From: Candidatus Binatus sp.
GTDB taxonomy: Bacteria > Desulfobacterota > Binatia > Binatales > Binataceae
Direction: 5' to 3'
NCBI RefSeq assembly: GCF_030646925.1
Contig: NZ_JAUSKL010000069.1
Coordinates: 1 to 64,000 of the forward strand
Length of the DNA: 64,000 nt
The translations under genes were made by a program, and so were the position numbers. The notes below the pieces were generated by a model. It saw only the letters and a list, made by a program, of their open reading frames with translations, did not search any database and was not told the origin of the DNA. Of this stretch, positions 30,680 through 40,127 are shown piece by piece. Position 1 is the stretch's first letter, and each line of letters opens with the position of its first letter.

Positions 30680-31564
30680 CTAATTCTTGCGAGGCGCATC
30701 GGGGAACATCCCGATCTTCTGGATGTTCGCGTGCAGGTCGCCGATTGGCACCGTCGGCGGATCGGGCAAGTCGCCCGCCGCTCGCGGCCAGGCAATCGGC
30801 GTGACGGGACTATCGATCGCGTCGCCAATCTTGATCCCGAAGCGATCCACCGCGAAATGCGGGAACTGATTTCCGCGCGTGGTTCCATCGCGAAAGAAAA
30901 TCATCGTATGCACGCGCCGCGTATGCGATCCGCGGTTCGGCTTCGCCAGATGCACCGTCAGGCCGTGATGAAACGCGACGCCTCCGCGCGGCGCCTCGAT
31001 CCACTCGGGCGGCGTATCCTTGAATTGCGGTAGCGCGAGAATGTCCAGCGCTTCTTCGGGCTGGAAGATGTTCACGAACTTCTTGAGTCCGGCCAGATGC
31101 GAACCCGGAATATATCCCATGCATCCGGTCGCATGCGATGAGCCGTCGAACGGAATCCACGCGGTGATCGTGTCGGTCTCGCGCATCGGCCAGTACGGCT
31201 GATCCTGATGCGGGTCGGTCTTGCGTCCGCCCGCTTCCTTGTAGAGCGCCTGATCGTGCCACAGCCGGATCGCATCGACGCCGAGCAATCGCGCCGCCGC
31301 CTCGCACACAACCGGATGAAACGTCAGCGGCCGCACCGCCGGCGAGTCCTCCCACAAATTGATGCACTGGATGAACGACTGCTCGTAGAGTGACTTCTGC
31401 CGAAGCTCGCGATGGTCGAAACGCTTGCGCCGCGCGACCGCTTCATCGACCGCCGCGCCGTAGCGATCGATCTCCTCGAGGCTCAGCAAGTCAGGCACCA
31501 TGACGAATCCGTCGCGCCGAAACTGCGCGGCATAGGGAGCGATCTTCTCAGCGAGACTCGTCAC
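30680..31564 (-). CDS. Phytanoyl-CoA dioxygenase (PhyH) family protein
   Basis: A 294-residue Fe(II)/2-oxoglutarate oxygenase. The iron ligands are His and Asp of DPHQDQPYWPM (near residue 140) and a distal His in FHHGLTVHLAKPNRGSHTRR, whose Arg would bind 2-oxoglutarate. QFRRDGFVMVPDLLSLEEID is the usual PhyH start, and TITAWIPFDGSSHATGCMGY followed by IPGSHLAG is strongly conserved. The start is the GTG at 31564, with AAGGAGG seven bases upstream; the longer frame lacks homology. The substrate is unknown. It follows the PPOX gene by 43 bases on the same strand. Confidence 0.92.
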   Translation of the reverse strand: MTSLAEKIAPYAAQFRRDGFVMVPDLLSLEEIDRYGAAVDEAVARRKRFDHRELRQKSLYEQSFIQCINLWEDSPAVRPLTFHPVVCEAAARLLGVDAIRLWHDQALYKEAGGRKTDPHQDQPYWPMRETDTITAWIPFDGSSHATGCMGYIPGSHLAGLKKFVNIFQPEEALDILALPQFKDTPPEWIEAPRGGVAFHHGLTVHLAKPNRGSHTRRVHTMIFFRDGTTRGNQFPHFAVDRFGIKIGDAIDSPVTPIAWPRAAGDLPDPPTVPIGDLHANIQKIGMFPDAPRKN

Positions 31565-31607
31565 TGCGCCTCCTTGATCATCCGGCACGACTCCGACGCT
31601 GCATGAA

Positions 31608-32051
31608 TTATAGTTCCGCCTTGAACGTCTGCCGATCTGCGCCCGCATAGGACAGGCGCTTCGGCTTGATCGTCAGCATCCGGAGCGTCGGATACTTGAA
31701 GAATGGCGCCTCGAAGGGACTCTTCTTCAGGAACACCTGCTTCAAGCGCTGCCATTCGGCGCTATCGCGCGGGACCTCGGCCGCGACGCCCTGGATCATC
31801 AGCCGCGAAATCTCGAACGTCTCGACCTTGCCTTTTTCGCGCGCGTCGAAATACACCGTAACGTGCGGATTTCCGAGCGCGTTCTGAAATTTGTCGGCGG
31901 TGTCATTCATGATGAAAATCAGGTCGAGTTCGGGCGTTTCCGCGAACGCCTGCATCGTGGCCGTCGGCCACTGCTCTCCCTGCGTTACGATAATTGCTAC
32001 TTGCTCTTCGGCGAGCAACGCGGCAACTCTTTCTTTCTGTGCGGCATCCAC
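31608..32051 (-). CDS. Pyridoxamine 5'-phosphate oxidase-fold flavoprotein
   Basis: A 147-residue split-barrel protein of the PPOX class: QVAIIVTQGEQWPTATMQAF, DLIFIMNDTADKFQNALGNP, HVTVYFDAREKGKVETFEIS and RLMIQGVAAEVP. Members bind FMN, F420 or haem and act as small oxidoreductases. The end, YPTLRMLTIKPKRLSYAGAD, is a stress-protein-type variant. The start is a GTG at 32051 preceded by GAGGAA. It is probably co-transcribed with the PhyH gene. Confidence 0.83.
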   Translation of the reverse strand: MDAAQKERVAALLAEEQVAIIVTQGEQWPTATMQAFAETPELDLIFIMNDTADKFQNALGNPHVTVYFDAREKGKVETFEISRLMIQGVAAEVPRDSAEWQRLKQVFLKKSPFEAPFFKYPTLRMLTIKPKRLSYAGADRQTFKAEL

Positions 32052-32217
32052 CTGTGATTCCTCGTCGATTCGAATCGCGCCGATCGCGCGCGAGAATTGA
32101 GTCTAGTCAGCGGCGCGCGCTATGGAAGCGCAGTCGCGAACGCTGCGATGCCTAATCTTCCTTGCCATGCCATTCTCGATCCGCAATGTTGACCATTCGT
32201 GACCTCGTGAGGCTTCC

Positions 32218-33519
32218 ATGAAATACGACAGTCGCGGCCTGCCTGTCACCACCGATTCGGACGCGGTGATCCGCGCGATCGACAGTTACGCGCACGAACT
32301 GGTCTCGCTCGGCTCCAACTCCGCGCTGGTGCGCGCCGCCGCCGACTCGAATCCCGGATGCGCTATCCTGCAGGCGTACGCGGCGTCGCTTTTTCTTTAC
32401 TCGCAGACTACCGCCGACGCGAAGAGAGCTGCGCCCTACCTTTCGCGCGCGATCGAACGGCTCGGCGACTTGACTGAACGCGAGCAGGTTTTCATCCGCG
32501 CAGTTAACGCTGGATGCGCCGGCGACTTCGAATCGGCGCTCCAACTTTACGAAACGATCGCCGAACGCTGGCCGCGCGATATCGTTGCGGCCAAAATCGC
32601 GGAGTTCCATTTCTTCGAGACCGGCCTCGCGCGGCGCCAACTCGACGTGATGAGCAAGGCCGCGGCGGCGAATCCCGATATCAGCCACGTGCTCGCGATG
32701 CATGCGTTTGCGCTCGAACTGAACGGCGATCGGGATCGCGCCGACGAGGTCGCTCTGACAGCGCTCGCGATCGACTACGACACGATGTGGGCGCAGCATT
32801 GCCGCGCGCACGTGTTCGCGGGCCAGTCGCGAATCGCGGAAGGGATTGCCGCGATGGAGCAATACGCGCCGTCGTGGAATCGCTACAGCCATTACGTGAT
32901 CTCGCACAACTGGTTCCATCTAGCGACGCTCTACCTGGCCGACTTGAGATTCGACGCGGTCAGCAGCGCCTATCGAAAATACATCTGGGGCGTCGCGCCG
33001 GACGCGGTGGTCGAGCACACCGACGCGATCCTGCTGCTGTGGTACGTCGAGCTTGCGGGCGGCAAAGTTGATTCCGAGTGGCGCGAGATCGCCCCGCACA
33101 TCCGGGCCAACGCGCGCGATCATCTGTTTCCATTTTTGAATTGCATCTATCTGTACGCGCTCGCGCGCGCGGGCGAATCGAAGGAAGTGGCAATCGCGAT
33201 CGCGGAAATGGAACGGCACGCGCAACGCCAGAGCGGCGAGCTTGCTCACGTGTGGCAACGAGTCGGAGTGCCGATCGCGAAAGGATCGATTGCGTTTGCC
33301 AACGGCGACTACGATCGCGCCGCCGATCTGCTTGGTCCGGTTCTTGGCGAAGTCGCTTGCGGCGGAGGCAGCGACGAGCAACGCGGCGTGTTCATCGAAT
33401 CGTATCTCGTTGCGCTGATTCGCGCCGGCCGCAAGGATGAAGCGCGCAGCGCGCTGACTGATTATATCGCGGATCGTCCCGAGACTTCGCTCCAGCGCCG
33501 GTGGTCATCCTGGATCTGA
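32218..33519 (+). CDS. TPR protein similar to tetratricopeptide repeat protein 38
   Basis: A 433-residue all-helical protein. Repeating helical pairs (ALVRAAADSNPGCAILQAYA, FIRAVNAGCAGDFESALQLY, AFALELNGDRDRADEVALTA, YSHYVISHNWFHLATLYLAD) match the TTC38-like family, in which the HNWFHLAL motif is diagnostic. There is no signal peptide. The function in bacteria is not known; protein-protein interaction is assumed. The start codon follows a short GAGG. Confidence 0.85.
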   Translation: MKYDSRGLPVTTDSDAVIRAIDSYAHELVSLGSNSALVRAAADSNPGCAILQAYAASLFLYSQTTADAKRAAPYLSRAIERLGDLTEREQVFIRAVNAGCAGDFESALQLYETIAERWPRDIVAAKIAEFHFFETGLARRQLDVMSKAAAANPDISHVLAMHAFALELNGDRDRADEVALTALAIDYDTMWAQHCRAHVFAGQSRIAEGIAAMEQYAPSWNRYSHYVISHNWFHLATLYLADLRFDAVSSAYRKYIWGVAPDAVVEHTDAILLLWYVELAGGKVDSEWREIAPHIRANARDHLFPFLNCIYLYALARAGESKEVAIAIAEMERHAQRQSGELAHVWQRVGVPIAKGSIAFANGDYDRAADLLGPVLGEVACGGGSDEQRGVFIESYLVALIRAGRKDEARSALTDYIADRPETSLQRRWSSWI

Positions 33520-34525
33520 CGTTGCGCCAACGCTTTCGAGTATCGATTGCGACTGTCCTCGCGCTGGCGGGGATTTTTCTGGCGGCGCCGAGAGCCATCT
33601 CTGCCGCCACAACCAACTCGGTTGCAGCAACGGCCACTCCCGAAGATCTCACTTCCAACACTCTGAATAGGCTCGCCGCGAAGCGCTTTGGCGCGCTCAG
33701 CGCCGCCGAACTCAAACTGGTGCGCGCCGCATCGCATCGGGAATTGCCGTGGCTCGGACCCAGCGACGATCCCAATGCGCCGGCGAATGACGTCACGCAT
33801 GGGCACGCGCCGGCGGTATCTGGGACGATGAAGCAAGTTGGCCCGGGCCCGGCAACCTGGTTATCAACGGTTTCGTTTACAATGAGATCGCGGGCGGCCC
33901 CGGCGATGCGAGTGAGCGGCTGCGATGGCTCTCCCTGCAATCACCCGCCTATCGTCCTCAACCTTATAGGCAGCTAGCTAAGGTACTGACTGACAACGGC
34001 CGCGAGAACGGCGCGACCGAGGTGCGGATCGCCAAGGAGATCGCGCTGCGCAATTTCGGCCATCTTAGCCGCCTGCAACGCGCGTGGAGCATGATGCTCC
34101 AGGTGACGATTGGATTCGGCTATCGGCCGCTAAGAGCGCTTTGGTGGATAGGCGCATTCGTGCTGCTAGGTACGATACTGTTCGAGTGGGGTTATCATGC
34201 GGGACTGGTAACCCCGACCGAAGAAGGGGCTTACAAAACCTTCGTCAAGACCGGCGATGCGCCGCCGCACTATCCGTCCTTCAATCCGTTCGTCTATTCG
34301 CTCGAGAATTTTCTGCCAGTTGTCGTGCTCTATCAGGACCAATACTGGCGGCCGAATGCCCGCCATACGATTCGCCGCAAGATGCGGCGCGTGAACGATC
34401 GTCTCGACGGTAGTTCGCGACCCAGCCGGCTACTTAGGAGCTACTTGTGGCTGCACATCCTGGCCGGATGGATGATCACGCCGCTGCTATTCGCCGGCCT
34501 CTCCGGCCTGGTGCGCCCCGACTAG
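33501..34525 (+). pseudogene. Pentapeptide-repeat-type membrane protein, internally deleted
   Basis: The N-terminal piece (33501 to about 33800) has a signal-like start (IATVLALAGIFLAAPRAISA) and NRLAAKRFGALSAAELKLVR with HRELPWLGPSDDPNAPAND, the known N-terminus of proteins whose middle is a pentapeptide-repeat domain. That middle is absent. In another frame the C-terminal piece follows: GIWDDEASWPGPGNLVINGF, RLRWLSLQSPAYRPQPYRQL, then two membrane helices (LRALWWIGAFVLLGTILFEW and LWLHILAGWMITPLLFAGLS) and a stop at 34523. A large deletion plus frame change means the protein cannot be made whole. Its start overlaps the end of the TPR gene. Confidence 0.78.
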
Positions 34526-34715
34526 CAGCGCGCCCGCCAAGTTCGATGCGACAACGTTTCGCATAGCGGCTCAAGCGCGTGCCATGAAAGCGAGCTCTGC
34601 CGCAGGCTGATAACGGCACCAAATGGTCGATCACGCAACGCATCGCGTCGGTGTTCGATACGCTCGTGCGGGTTATTTCCTCACCTTGCCTGCAATCCGG
34701 TGCGCGGCACCTGAT

Positions 34716-35522
34716 ATGCTTCTAGATGTGATGCGGCGATCTCAGGTGCGGAATCTTTCGATTCGGTTGTATGCGTTGATGCTGTGCGCGCTGATTTTTT
34801 GCAGCGCGGCGGCGGCGCTCGCACAATCGACGCTCGAGGTCCCTCCGCCTACTCAGCAGAATCAGCCGAACTTCGCGCAGCCGCCACCGATCTTCGTGCT
34901 GCCCCAGCCGCGCGAGGGTGAGCCGATTCAATTGCTGCCGCCAGAACTGTTCATGCCGCAGCAGCAGGCGCCGCCTCCTCCTCGGCAACCGATACCGGCG
35001 CAGCCTCAGCCCGAGTCATCGCCCGAGCCGCCGCCGAGGATTAACGCGCCGATGACCACCCAAGGTCCGGTCCTGCCCGAAGTTTTCCGCGGATGCTGGC
35101 AGGGGATGGTGAGCAACGTCGATTGGATTCGCAAGGAACCGGGCGCGCGCAAGATCGGCTACTGGACGCCCAAGACTTATCGCATCTGCTACAAACGCGT
35201 CGGCAACGCGCCATTCAAGATGACGTTCACCGAGACCGGCATCGCGCCCAACGATCAGATACTCAATGTGCGGGGAAGCGTCGAGCCGCTGACGACTGAC
35301 GGCCGCGCCTTCGCCACGATGCGCGCGAAGTTGCACTTCGACGAATACAGCGTCGGCCGCAACGCTACCGCGCCGACGTTCGCCGTCGATGAAGTCACGC
35401 ATCTCGATTGCAAGATCAACGGCGACCTGATGACCGTCAGCGCCGACGTGTACGGCACGCGCGACGGCGCGCCGTGGTTCCGCGCTCATTGGCGCGCCGA
35501 CTTCCGCCATTTTCCCGGCTAG
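34716..35522 (+). CDS. Exported proline-rich hypothetical protein
   Basis: The signal peptide is NLSIRLYALMLCALIFCSAA with cleavage after ALAQ. A linker of about 100 residues rich in Pro and Gln (PPPTQQNQPNFAQPPPIFVL; PPPPRQPIPAQPQPES) leads to a globular domain with FRGCWQGMVSNVDWIRKEPG, YWTPKTYRICYKRVGNAPFK and VDEVTHLDCKINGDLMTVSA. Three Cys could form disulfides. It is unrecognised, probably a periplasmic or envelope protein. Starts at 34716 or 34731 are both possible; the open frame further upstream is not convincing. Confidence 0.7.
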   Translation: MLLDVMRRSQVRNLSIRLYALMLCALIFCSAAAALAQSTLEVPPPTQQNQPNFAQPPPIFVLPQPREGEPIQLLPPELFMPQQQAPPPPRQPIPAQPQPESSPEPPPRINAPMTTQGPVLPEVFRGCWQGMVSNVDWIRKEPGARKIGYWTPKTYRICYKRVGNAPFKMTFTETGIAPNDQILNVRGSVEPLTTDGRAFATMRAKLHFDEYSVGRNATAPTFAVDEVTHLDCKINGDLMTVSADVYGTRDGAPWFRAHWRADFRHFPG

Positions 35523-35628
35523 TGCGCCTCCGCTTGCTATCGACGACGACAGTAGCCTAGGTTTTTTCCAGACGCCGCAATCGGCAATCAGTCCGCCGCG
35601 ATTTCGCGATGACTCCAAGGAGACCCGC

Positions 35629-36573
35629 ATGGCTCACGCACTCGATCCCCAGATGAAACAGTTCCTCGACTTCGCCAATGCGGCAGGCCCCTTGTTTCTG
35701 CGCGCCGAAACTCCCGAGCAGGCGCGCGCCAAGATGCAGGCGTTGCTCGCGGCGAGTCCCACGCCGCCCGCGCCGATCTATCGCGTCGAGGATCGGCATA
35801 TCCCCGGACCCGCGGGCCAAATCCCGGTGCGCATCTACACCCCCGAAGGACAACCGCCGATGGGCGTGCTGGTGTACTATCACGGCGGCGGATGGGTGCT
35901 CGGCGATCTCGAGAGTCACGACAATGTTTGCCGCTCGCTCGCCAACGGCGCGGGATGCCTGGTCGTATCGATCGACTACCGGCTCGCGCCTGAGCATCCC
36001 TTTCCGGCCGCGCCCGAGGATTGCTACGCCGCCACCAAGTGGGTCGCCGAGAATGCAGAGTCGTTCGGTGGCGATCCGTCGCGGATCGCGGTCGGCGGCG
36101 ACAGCGCCGGCGGCAATCTCGCGGCTGCGGTATCGATCATGGCGCGCGATCGTTCCGGTCCGGCGATTCGTTTCCAGTTGCTCTTCTATCCCGTCACCGA
36201 TTGCGCGCTCGATACGCCCTCGCAGAAGGAGTTCGCCGGCGACGGTTTCGTACTCTCGCGCGCCGACATGGAATGGTTCTGGAATCACTACCTGGAGCCC
36301 CGCACCGATCGCCAGAATCCGTACGCCTGCCCGTTTCGCGCAAAAGATTTATCCAAACTGCCACCCGCTTTGATTTTGACCGCCAGCCACGATCCGCTCC
36401 GCGATGAAGGCGAGCGATTTGCCGAGCGCCTGATGACCGCCGGCTGCAAGGTCACCTGCACGCGCTACGACGGCGTCGTGCACGGCTTCGTCAGCTTCGC
36501 CGACGCGCTCGACCAGGGCAAAAAGGGCCTCCAGCAAGCGGCGGACGCATTGCGCCAGGCGTTCGCGCAATGA
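35629..36573 (+). CDS. Alpha/beta-hydrolase esterase, HSL/GDXG family
   Basis: A 314-residue esterase of the hormone-sensitive-lipase type. The oxyanion motif is VYYHGGGWVLGDLESHDNVC, the nucleophile Ser lies in GGDSAGGNLAAAVS, the Asp in LTASHDPLRDEGERF and the His in GVVHGFVSFADAL. An N-terminal cap (LDPQMKQFLDFANAAG; ARAKMQALLAA) is typical. It hydrolyses short or medium acyl esters or lactones; the physiological substrate is unknown. AAGGAGA precedes the ATG by six bases. Confidence 0.95.
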   Translation: MAHALDPQMKQFLDFANAAGPLFLRAETPEQARAKMQALLAASPTPPAPIYRVEDRHIPGPAGQIPVRIYTPEGQPPMGVLVYYHGGGWVLGDLESHDNVCRSLANGAGCLVVSIDYRLAPEHPFPAAPEDCYAATKWVAENAESFGGDPSRIAVGGDSAGGNLAAAVSIMARDRSGPAIRFQLLFYPVTDCALDTPSQKEFAGDGFVLSRADMEWFWNHYLEPRTDRQNPYACPFRAKDLSKLPPALILTASHDPLRDEGERFAERLMTAGCKVTCTRYDGVVHGFVSFADALDQGKKGLQQAADALRQAFAQ

Positions 36574-36633
36574 CGCCGGCGCTCGCGCGGCTATCTGTAT
36601 GTAATCCGCGCGCGTGCAGTATATTCTGCGCCC

Positions 36634-37503
36634 ATGGCGCATCGCGTTCCGCGACCGGAGAGTGACAATGGTCCGTTCGTCCGCGCTCGTCCGGGCCCGC
36701 TCGACGATCTCTATCACTACCTGCTGACTGCGCCGTGGCCCGAACTGATCGCGTTCGTCGCGCTCTTTTTCGTCGCCGCGAATCTTGTGTTCGCGACCGG
36801 CTACTACCTCGACGGCGGCATCGAGAACACCCACTCGGGATCGTTTCTCGACATGTTCTTTTTCAGCATCCAGACCATGGCGACGATCGGTTACGGCAAG
36901 ATGGCGCCGATATCGCTCTTTTGCAACGTCCTGGTTTCGATCGAGGCGCTGTTCGGACTGCTCGGGCTCGCGATGGTCACCGGGCTGGTGTTCTCGAAGT
37001 TTTCGCGGCCTACTGCGCGCGTCAGATTCAGCAGTTGCGCGATCGTCGCGCCGCGCGAGGGCGTCCCGAGCCTGATGTTCCGCATGGCGAATCTCCGCAA
37101 CAACCGGATCGTCGAGGGCGAGATTCACGTCGTAGTCGCGCGCCAGGAAAACACGCTCGAGGGCGAATCGGTGCGCCGCTTCCATGATCTCGCGATGTCG
37201 CGCTCGCGCAGTGCGCTGTTCCAACTGACCTGGACCGCGATTCATCCGATCGTCGAGAACAGCCCCCTGCATGGGCATACGCGCGAATCGCTGGCGCGCT
37301 GCGAAGGCGAAATACTGGTCTCGCTGATCGGCTTCGACGAGACCTTCTCGCAGACGGTTCACGCGCGTCATTCGTATCGTTTCGATCAGATCGAATGGGG
37401 CGTGCGGTTCCTCGACGTACTGAAACGGCAACCCGACGGCCGCCTGAAGGTGGACTACGCGCACTTCGACGAGGTCGAGCCGCTGCAATCCGGGAAACCA
37501 TAA
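36634..37503 (+). CDS. Inward-rectifier potassium channel (KirBac type)
   Basis: A 289-residue bacterial Kir channel. The slide helix and first membrane helix are LDDLYHYLLTAPWPELIAFV and ALFFVAANLVFATGYYLDGG. The pore helix and filter are FFFSIQTMATIGYGKM (filter TIGYG). The second membrane helix is VLVSIEALFGLLGLAMVTGL. The cytoplasmic domain holds RVRFSSCAIVAPREGVPSLM, FRMANLRNNRIVEGEIHVVV and DETFSQTVHARHSYRFDQIE, as in KirBac1.1/3.1. It conducts potassium and is gated by lipids in relatives. No strong ribosome site precedes the ATG. Confidence 0.94.
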   Translation: MAHRVPRPESDNGPFVRARPGPLDDLYHYLLTAPWPELIAFVALFFVAANLVFATGYYLDGGIENTHSGSFLDMFFFSIQTMATIGYGKMAPISLFCNVLVSIEALFGLLGLAMVTGLVFSKFSRPTARVRFSSCAIVAPREGVPSLMFRMANLRNNRIVEGEIHVVVARQENTLEGESVRRFHDLAMSRSRSALFQLTWTAIHPIVENSPLHGHTRESLARCEGEILVSLIGFDETFSQTVHARHSYRFDQIEWGVRFLDVLKRQPDGRLKVDYAHFDEVEPLQSGKP

Positions 37504-37618
37504 AATTCATCGCAAATCGTGCTTAAGCGCCCTTTAGCTGTTCACACAGACCCTGAAATCTGTGCATGATCACGGACTGCTCTTGCGCGTCGCCGCGGCG
37601 CGCATGACGGAGAAACGT

Positions 37619-38731
37619 ATGAACTCAAAGGTGCGCAGATTTTTGATCGCGTTCGCGCGATGGTTCGATACTTCGGCCGGCGGTATGCCGGAGGCCGACG
37701 GTCCCCAGGAAACGGATTGGCTGCGATGCATCCCGTTCGCGCTCGTTCACCTGATGTGCTTCGGCGTCATCTGGGTGGGATGGAGCCCGATTGCCGTCGC
37801 GGTCGCGGTCGCGATGTATTTCGCGCGGATGTTCGCGATTACCGGCTTCTACCATCGCTATTTTTCGCATCGCACGTTCAAGACTTCGCGCGTCGCGCAG
37901 CTTCTGTTCGGCGTCGCGGCTATGACTTCGGCGCAGCGCGGGCCGCTCTGGTGGGCGTCGCATCATCGATTGCATCATCAACGCTCCGACGAGCCGGCCG
38001 ACGTCCATTCGCCGCGCCAGCACGGCTTCATCTGGAGCCACATCGGATGGATCACGTCGGAGTCGAATTTCCGCTCCGAGCTTCGCGTCGTGCGCGATCT
38101 ATCGAAATATCCCGAACTGATGTTCCTCGATCGCTTCGACGTTCTGGTTCCCACCGCGCTTGGCTTCTCGATGTTCGGGCTGGGCGCGCTACTCGCGCAT
38201 TACGCGCCGAGCCTCCACACCAGCGGCGCGCAGATGCTGATCTGGGGATTTTTTATTTCGACTGCGGTGCTCGCACACGGCACGTTTACGATCAACTCGC
38301 TCGCACACGTTATCGGCCGCCAGCGCTACAAGACCGGCGACGACAGCCGTAACAGCTTCGCACTCGCGCTGATCACGCTCGGCGAGGGCTGGCACAACAA
38401 TCACCATCATTTTCCCGCGGCGGCGCGCAACGGATTTTTCTGGTGGGAGATCGACATCACCTACTACCTCCTGAAGATGCTGGCTGCGATGGGAATTATC
38501 TGGGATTTGCGTCCGGTGCCGGAGCAATTGCTGTACGAAGATCGCGTCGATATGCACCCGCGCGCGATCGCCACCGATCGGGCGCCGACGGCGGGCCACG
38601 TCACTGCGCCGGCGTATCGCGAGGAAGCCGAACGACGCAGCCCGGCGGCCACGATGCTCCAGGATGCCGCGGCGAAAGTCGTGCCGCGCGCGCGCCTCGG
38701 TGCGACGGCCGAGTCCGAAGCGGCGGGCTGA
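37619..38731 (+). CDS. Fatty acid (acyl-CoA) desaturase
   Basis: A membrane di-iron desaturase of 370 residues. The three His boxes are HRYFSHRTFKTSR, SHHRLHHQRSDEPADVHSPR and GEGWHNNHHHFPAAARNGF, with hydrophobic helices between (LVHLMCFGVIWVGWSPIAVA; VPTALGFSMFGLGALLAHYA). It introduces a cis double bond (delta-9 type by similarity). The ATG at 37619 follows GGAGAAACGT; earlier in-frame ATGs at 37562 and 37604 are possible. The C-terminal 60 residues are a low-conservation tail. It ends one base before the start of the cyclopropane synthase gene, a logical pair since that enzyme methylates such double bonds. Confidence 0.93.
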   Translation: MNSKVRRFLIAFARWFDTSAGGMPEADGPQETDWLRCIPFALVHLMCFGVIWVGWSPIAVAVAVAMYFARMFAITGFYHRYFSHRTFKTSRVAQLLFGVAAMTSAQRGPLWWASHHRLHHQRSDEPADVHSPRQHGFIWSHIGWITSESNFRSELRVVRDLSKYPELMFLDRFDVLVPTALGFSMFGLGALLAHYAPSLHTSGAQMLIWGFFISTAVLAHGTFTINSLAHVIGRQRYKTGDDSRNSFALALITLGEGWHNNHHHFPAAARNGFFWWEIDITYYLLKMLAAMGIIWDLRPVPEQLLYEDRVDMHPRAIATDRAPTAGHVTAPAYREEAERRSPAATMLQDAAAKVVPRARLGATAESEAAG

Positions 38732-38732
38732 G

Positions 38733-40034
38733 ATGCCCAAGTCCGGTTCAATCGTCGCGTCGGGCGTCGATGCGGCGCGGCGCCGCCGCCCCGCCATCAT
38801 CGATCGCTTTGCGCGCGGCGCCGTGCTGGCGCGGTTGCAGGGCCTGAAGCGCGGCCGCCTCGTAATCGAGGATAGCGAACTCCCCGCCACTCGCGCGTTC
38901 GGCCAAAACGCCGATCAAGTCGGGTCCTCGGCCGAACTCTGCGCCACGATTCGCGTTCGCGACCCACGCTTCTACTCCGACCTCGCACTCGCCGGCAGTA
39001 TCGGCGCCGGCGAAGCCTACATGGCGGGCTCGTGGACTACCGACGATCTCACCGCGCTCGTGCAAATCATGATTCGCAATCGCGACGTGATGGACGCGAT
39101 GGATTCCGGCCTTGCGCGCCTAGCCAACCCGGTGCGGAAACTGCTCCACTACCTGAATCGCAACACCAAAGACGGCAGCGCGCGCAATATCGCGGCACAC
39201 TACGATCTCGGCAATGACTTCTTCGAACTGGTGCTCGATCGCTCGCTGATGTACTCGTGCGCGATTTTCGAGCGGCCCGACGCGACGCTGGAAGAGGCGG
39301 CGCTCGCCAAGATCGATCGCATCTGCCGCAAGCTGGACCTTCGCCCGACTGATCATCTCGTTGAGATTGGCACCGGGTGGGGCGCGTTCGCGATTCACGC
39401 CGCGAAGAACTACGGATGCCGTGTTACGACCACCACTATCTCGCGCGAACAGCATGATTACGCCGTCAAGCGCATCGCGGATGAGAGCTTGCAGGATCGA
39501 ATCACCGTACTGCTCAAGGACTATCGCGACTTGCAAGGTCAGTTCGACAAGGCCGTATCGATCGAGATGATCGAAGCGGTGGGGCATCACTTCGTCGATT
39601 CATATTTCAAGAAATGCAGTGAGCTGCTGAAGCCCGACGGCACGATGCTGCTGCAGGCGATCACGATCGCCGACCAGTACTACGCGAGCGCGCTGCGTAA
39701 CGTCGATTTCATCAAGAAGTACATTTTCCCCGGCAGCTTCATCCCGTCGGTCACGGCGCTTTGCGATTCAATCACGCGCGCCAGCGACATGCGCCTCTTC
39801 CATCTCGAGGATCTCACGCCGAACTACGCCGAAACCCTCAAGCACTGGCGGCTCAATATGTTCCGCCATATCGATCGCGTGCGCGCGCTCGGCTATCCGG
39901 AGGAATTTATCCGGATGTGGGAATTTTATCTTTGCTACTGCGAAGGCGGCTTCCGTGAGCGCTATATCGGCGACGTCCAGATGCTACTGACCAAGCCCGC
40001 CTCCCGCCGCCCCCCGATCCTGCCTAGCTTGTAG
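38733..40034 (+). CDS. cfa: Cyclopropane-fatty-acyl-phospholipid synthase
   Basis: A 433-residue SAM-dependent enzyme adding a methylene group across cis double bonds of membrane phospholipids. The N-domain includes GSIGAGEAYMAGSWTTDDLT. The catalytic domain has HYDLGNDFFELVLDRSLMYS, the SAM motif LVEIGTGWGAFAIHAAKNYG, TTTISREQHDYAVKRIADES and VSIEMIEAVGHHFVDSYFKK. PGSFIPSVTALCDSITRASD and RMWEFYLCYCEGGFRERYIG end it. All positions of the bicarbonate and SAM sites appear present. It is translationally adjacent to the desaturase. Confidence 0.96.
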   Translation: MPKSGSIVASGVDAARRRRPAIIDRFARGAVLARLQGLKRGRLVIEDSELPATRAFGQNADQVGSSAELCATIRVRDPRFYSDLALAGSIGAGEAYMAGSWTTDDLTALVQIMIRNRDVMDAMDSGLARLANPVRKLLHYLNRNTKDGSARNIAAHYDLGNDFFELVLDRSLMYSCAIFERPDATLEEAALAKIDRICRKLDLRPTDHLVEIGTGWGAFAIHAAKNYGCRVTTTTISREQHDYAVKRIADESLQDRITVLLKDYRDLQGQFDKAVSIEMIEAVGHHFVDSYFKKCSELLKPDGTMLLQAITIADQYYASALRNVDFIKKYIFPGSFIPSVTALCDSITRASDMRLFHLEDLTPNYAETLKHWRLNMFRHIDRVRALGYPEEFIRMWEFYLCYCEGGFRERYIGDVQMLLTKPASRRPPILPSL

Positions 40035-40127
40035 TGCCGGAATCGGACCAATCAGTCTGAACTGAGATCGTGTTCGAGACTTTGGGATATTTTGCCGATC
40101 TCACTTTTCCGCGAGCGGAAGGGCTGA

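Noticed and set aside
33501-33977. Separate intact 158-residue protein
   Set aside because: Its end is out of frame with the homologous continuation; the piece is the start of a broken larger gene.
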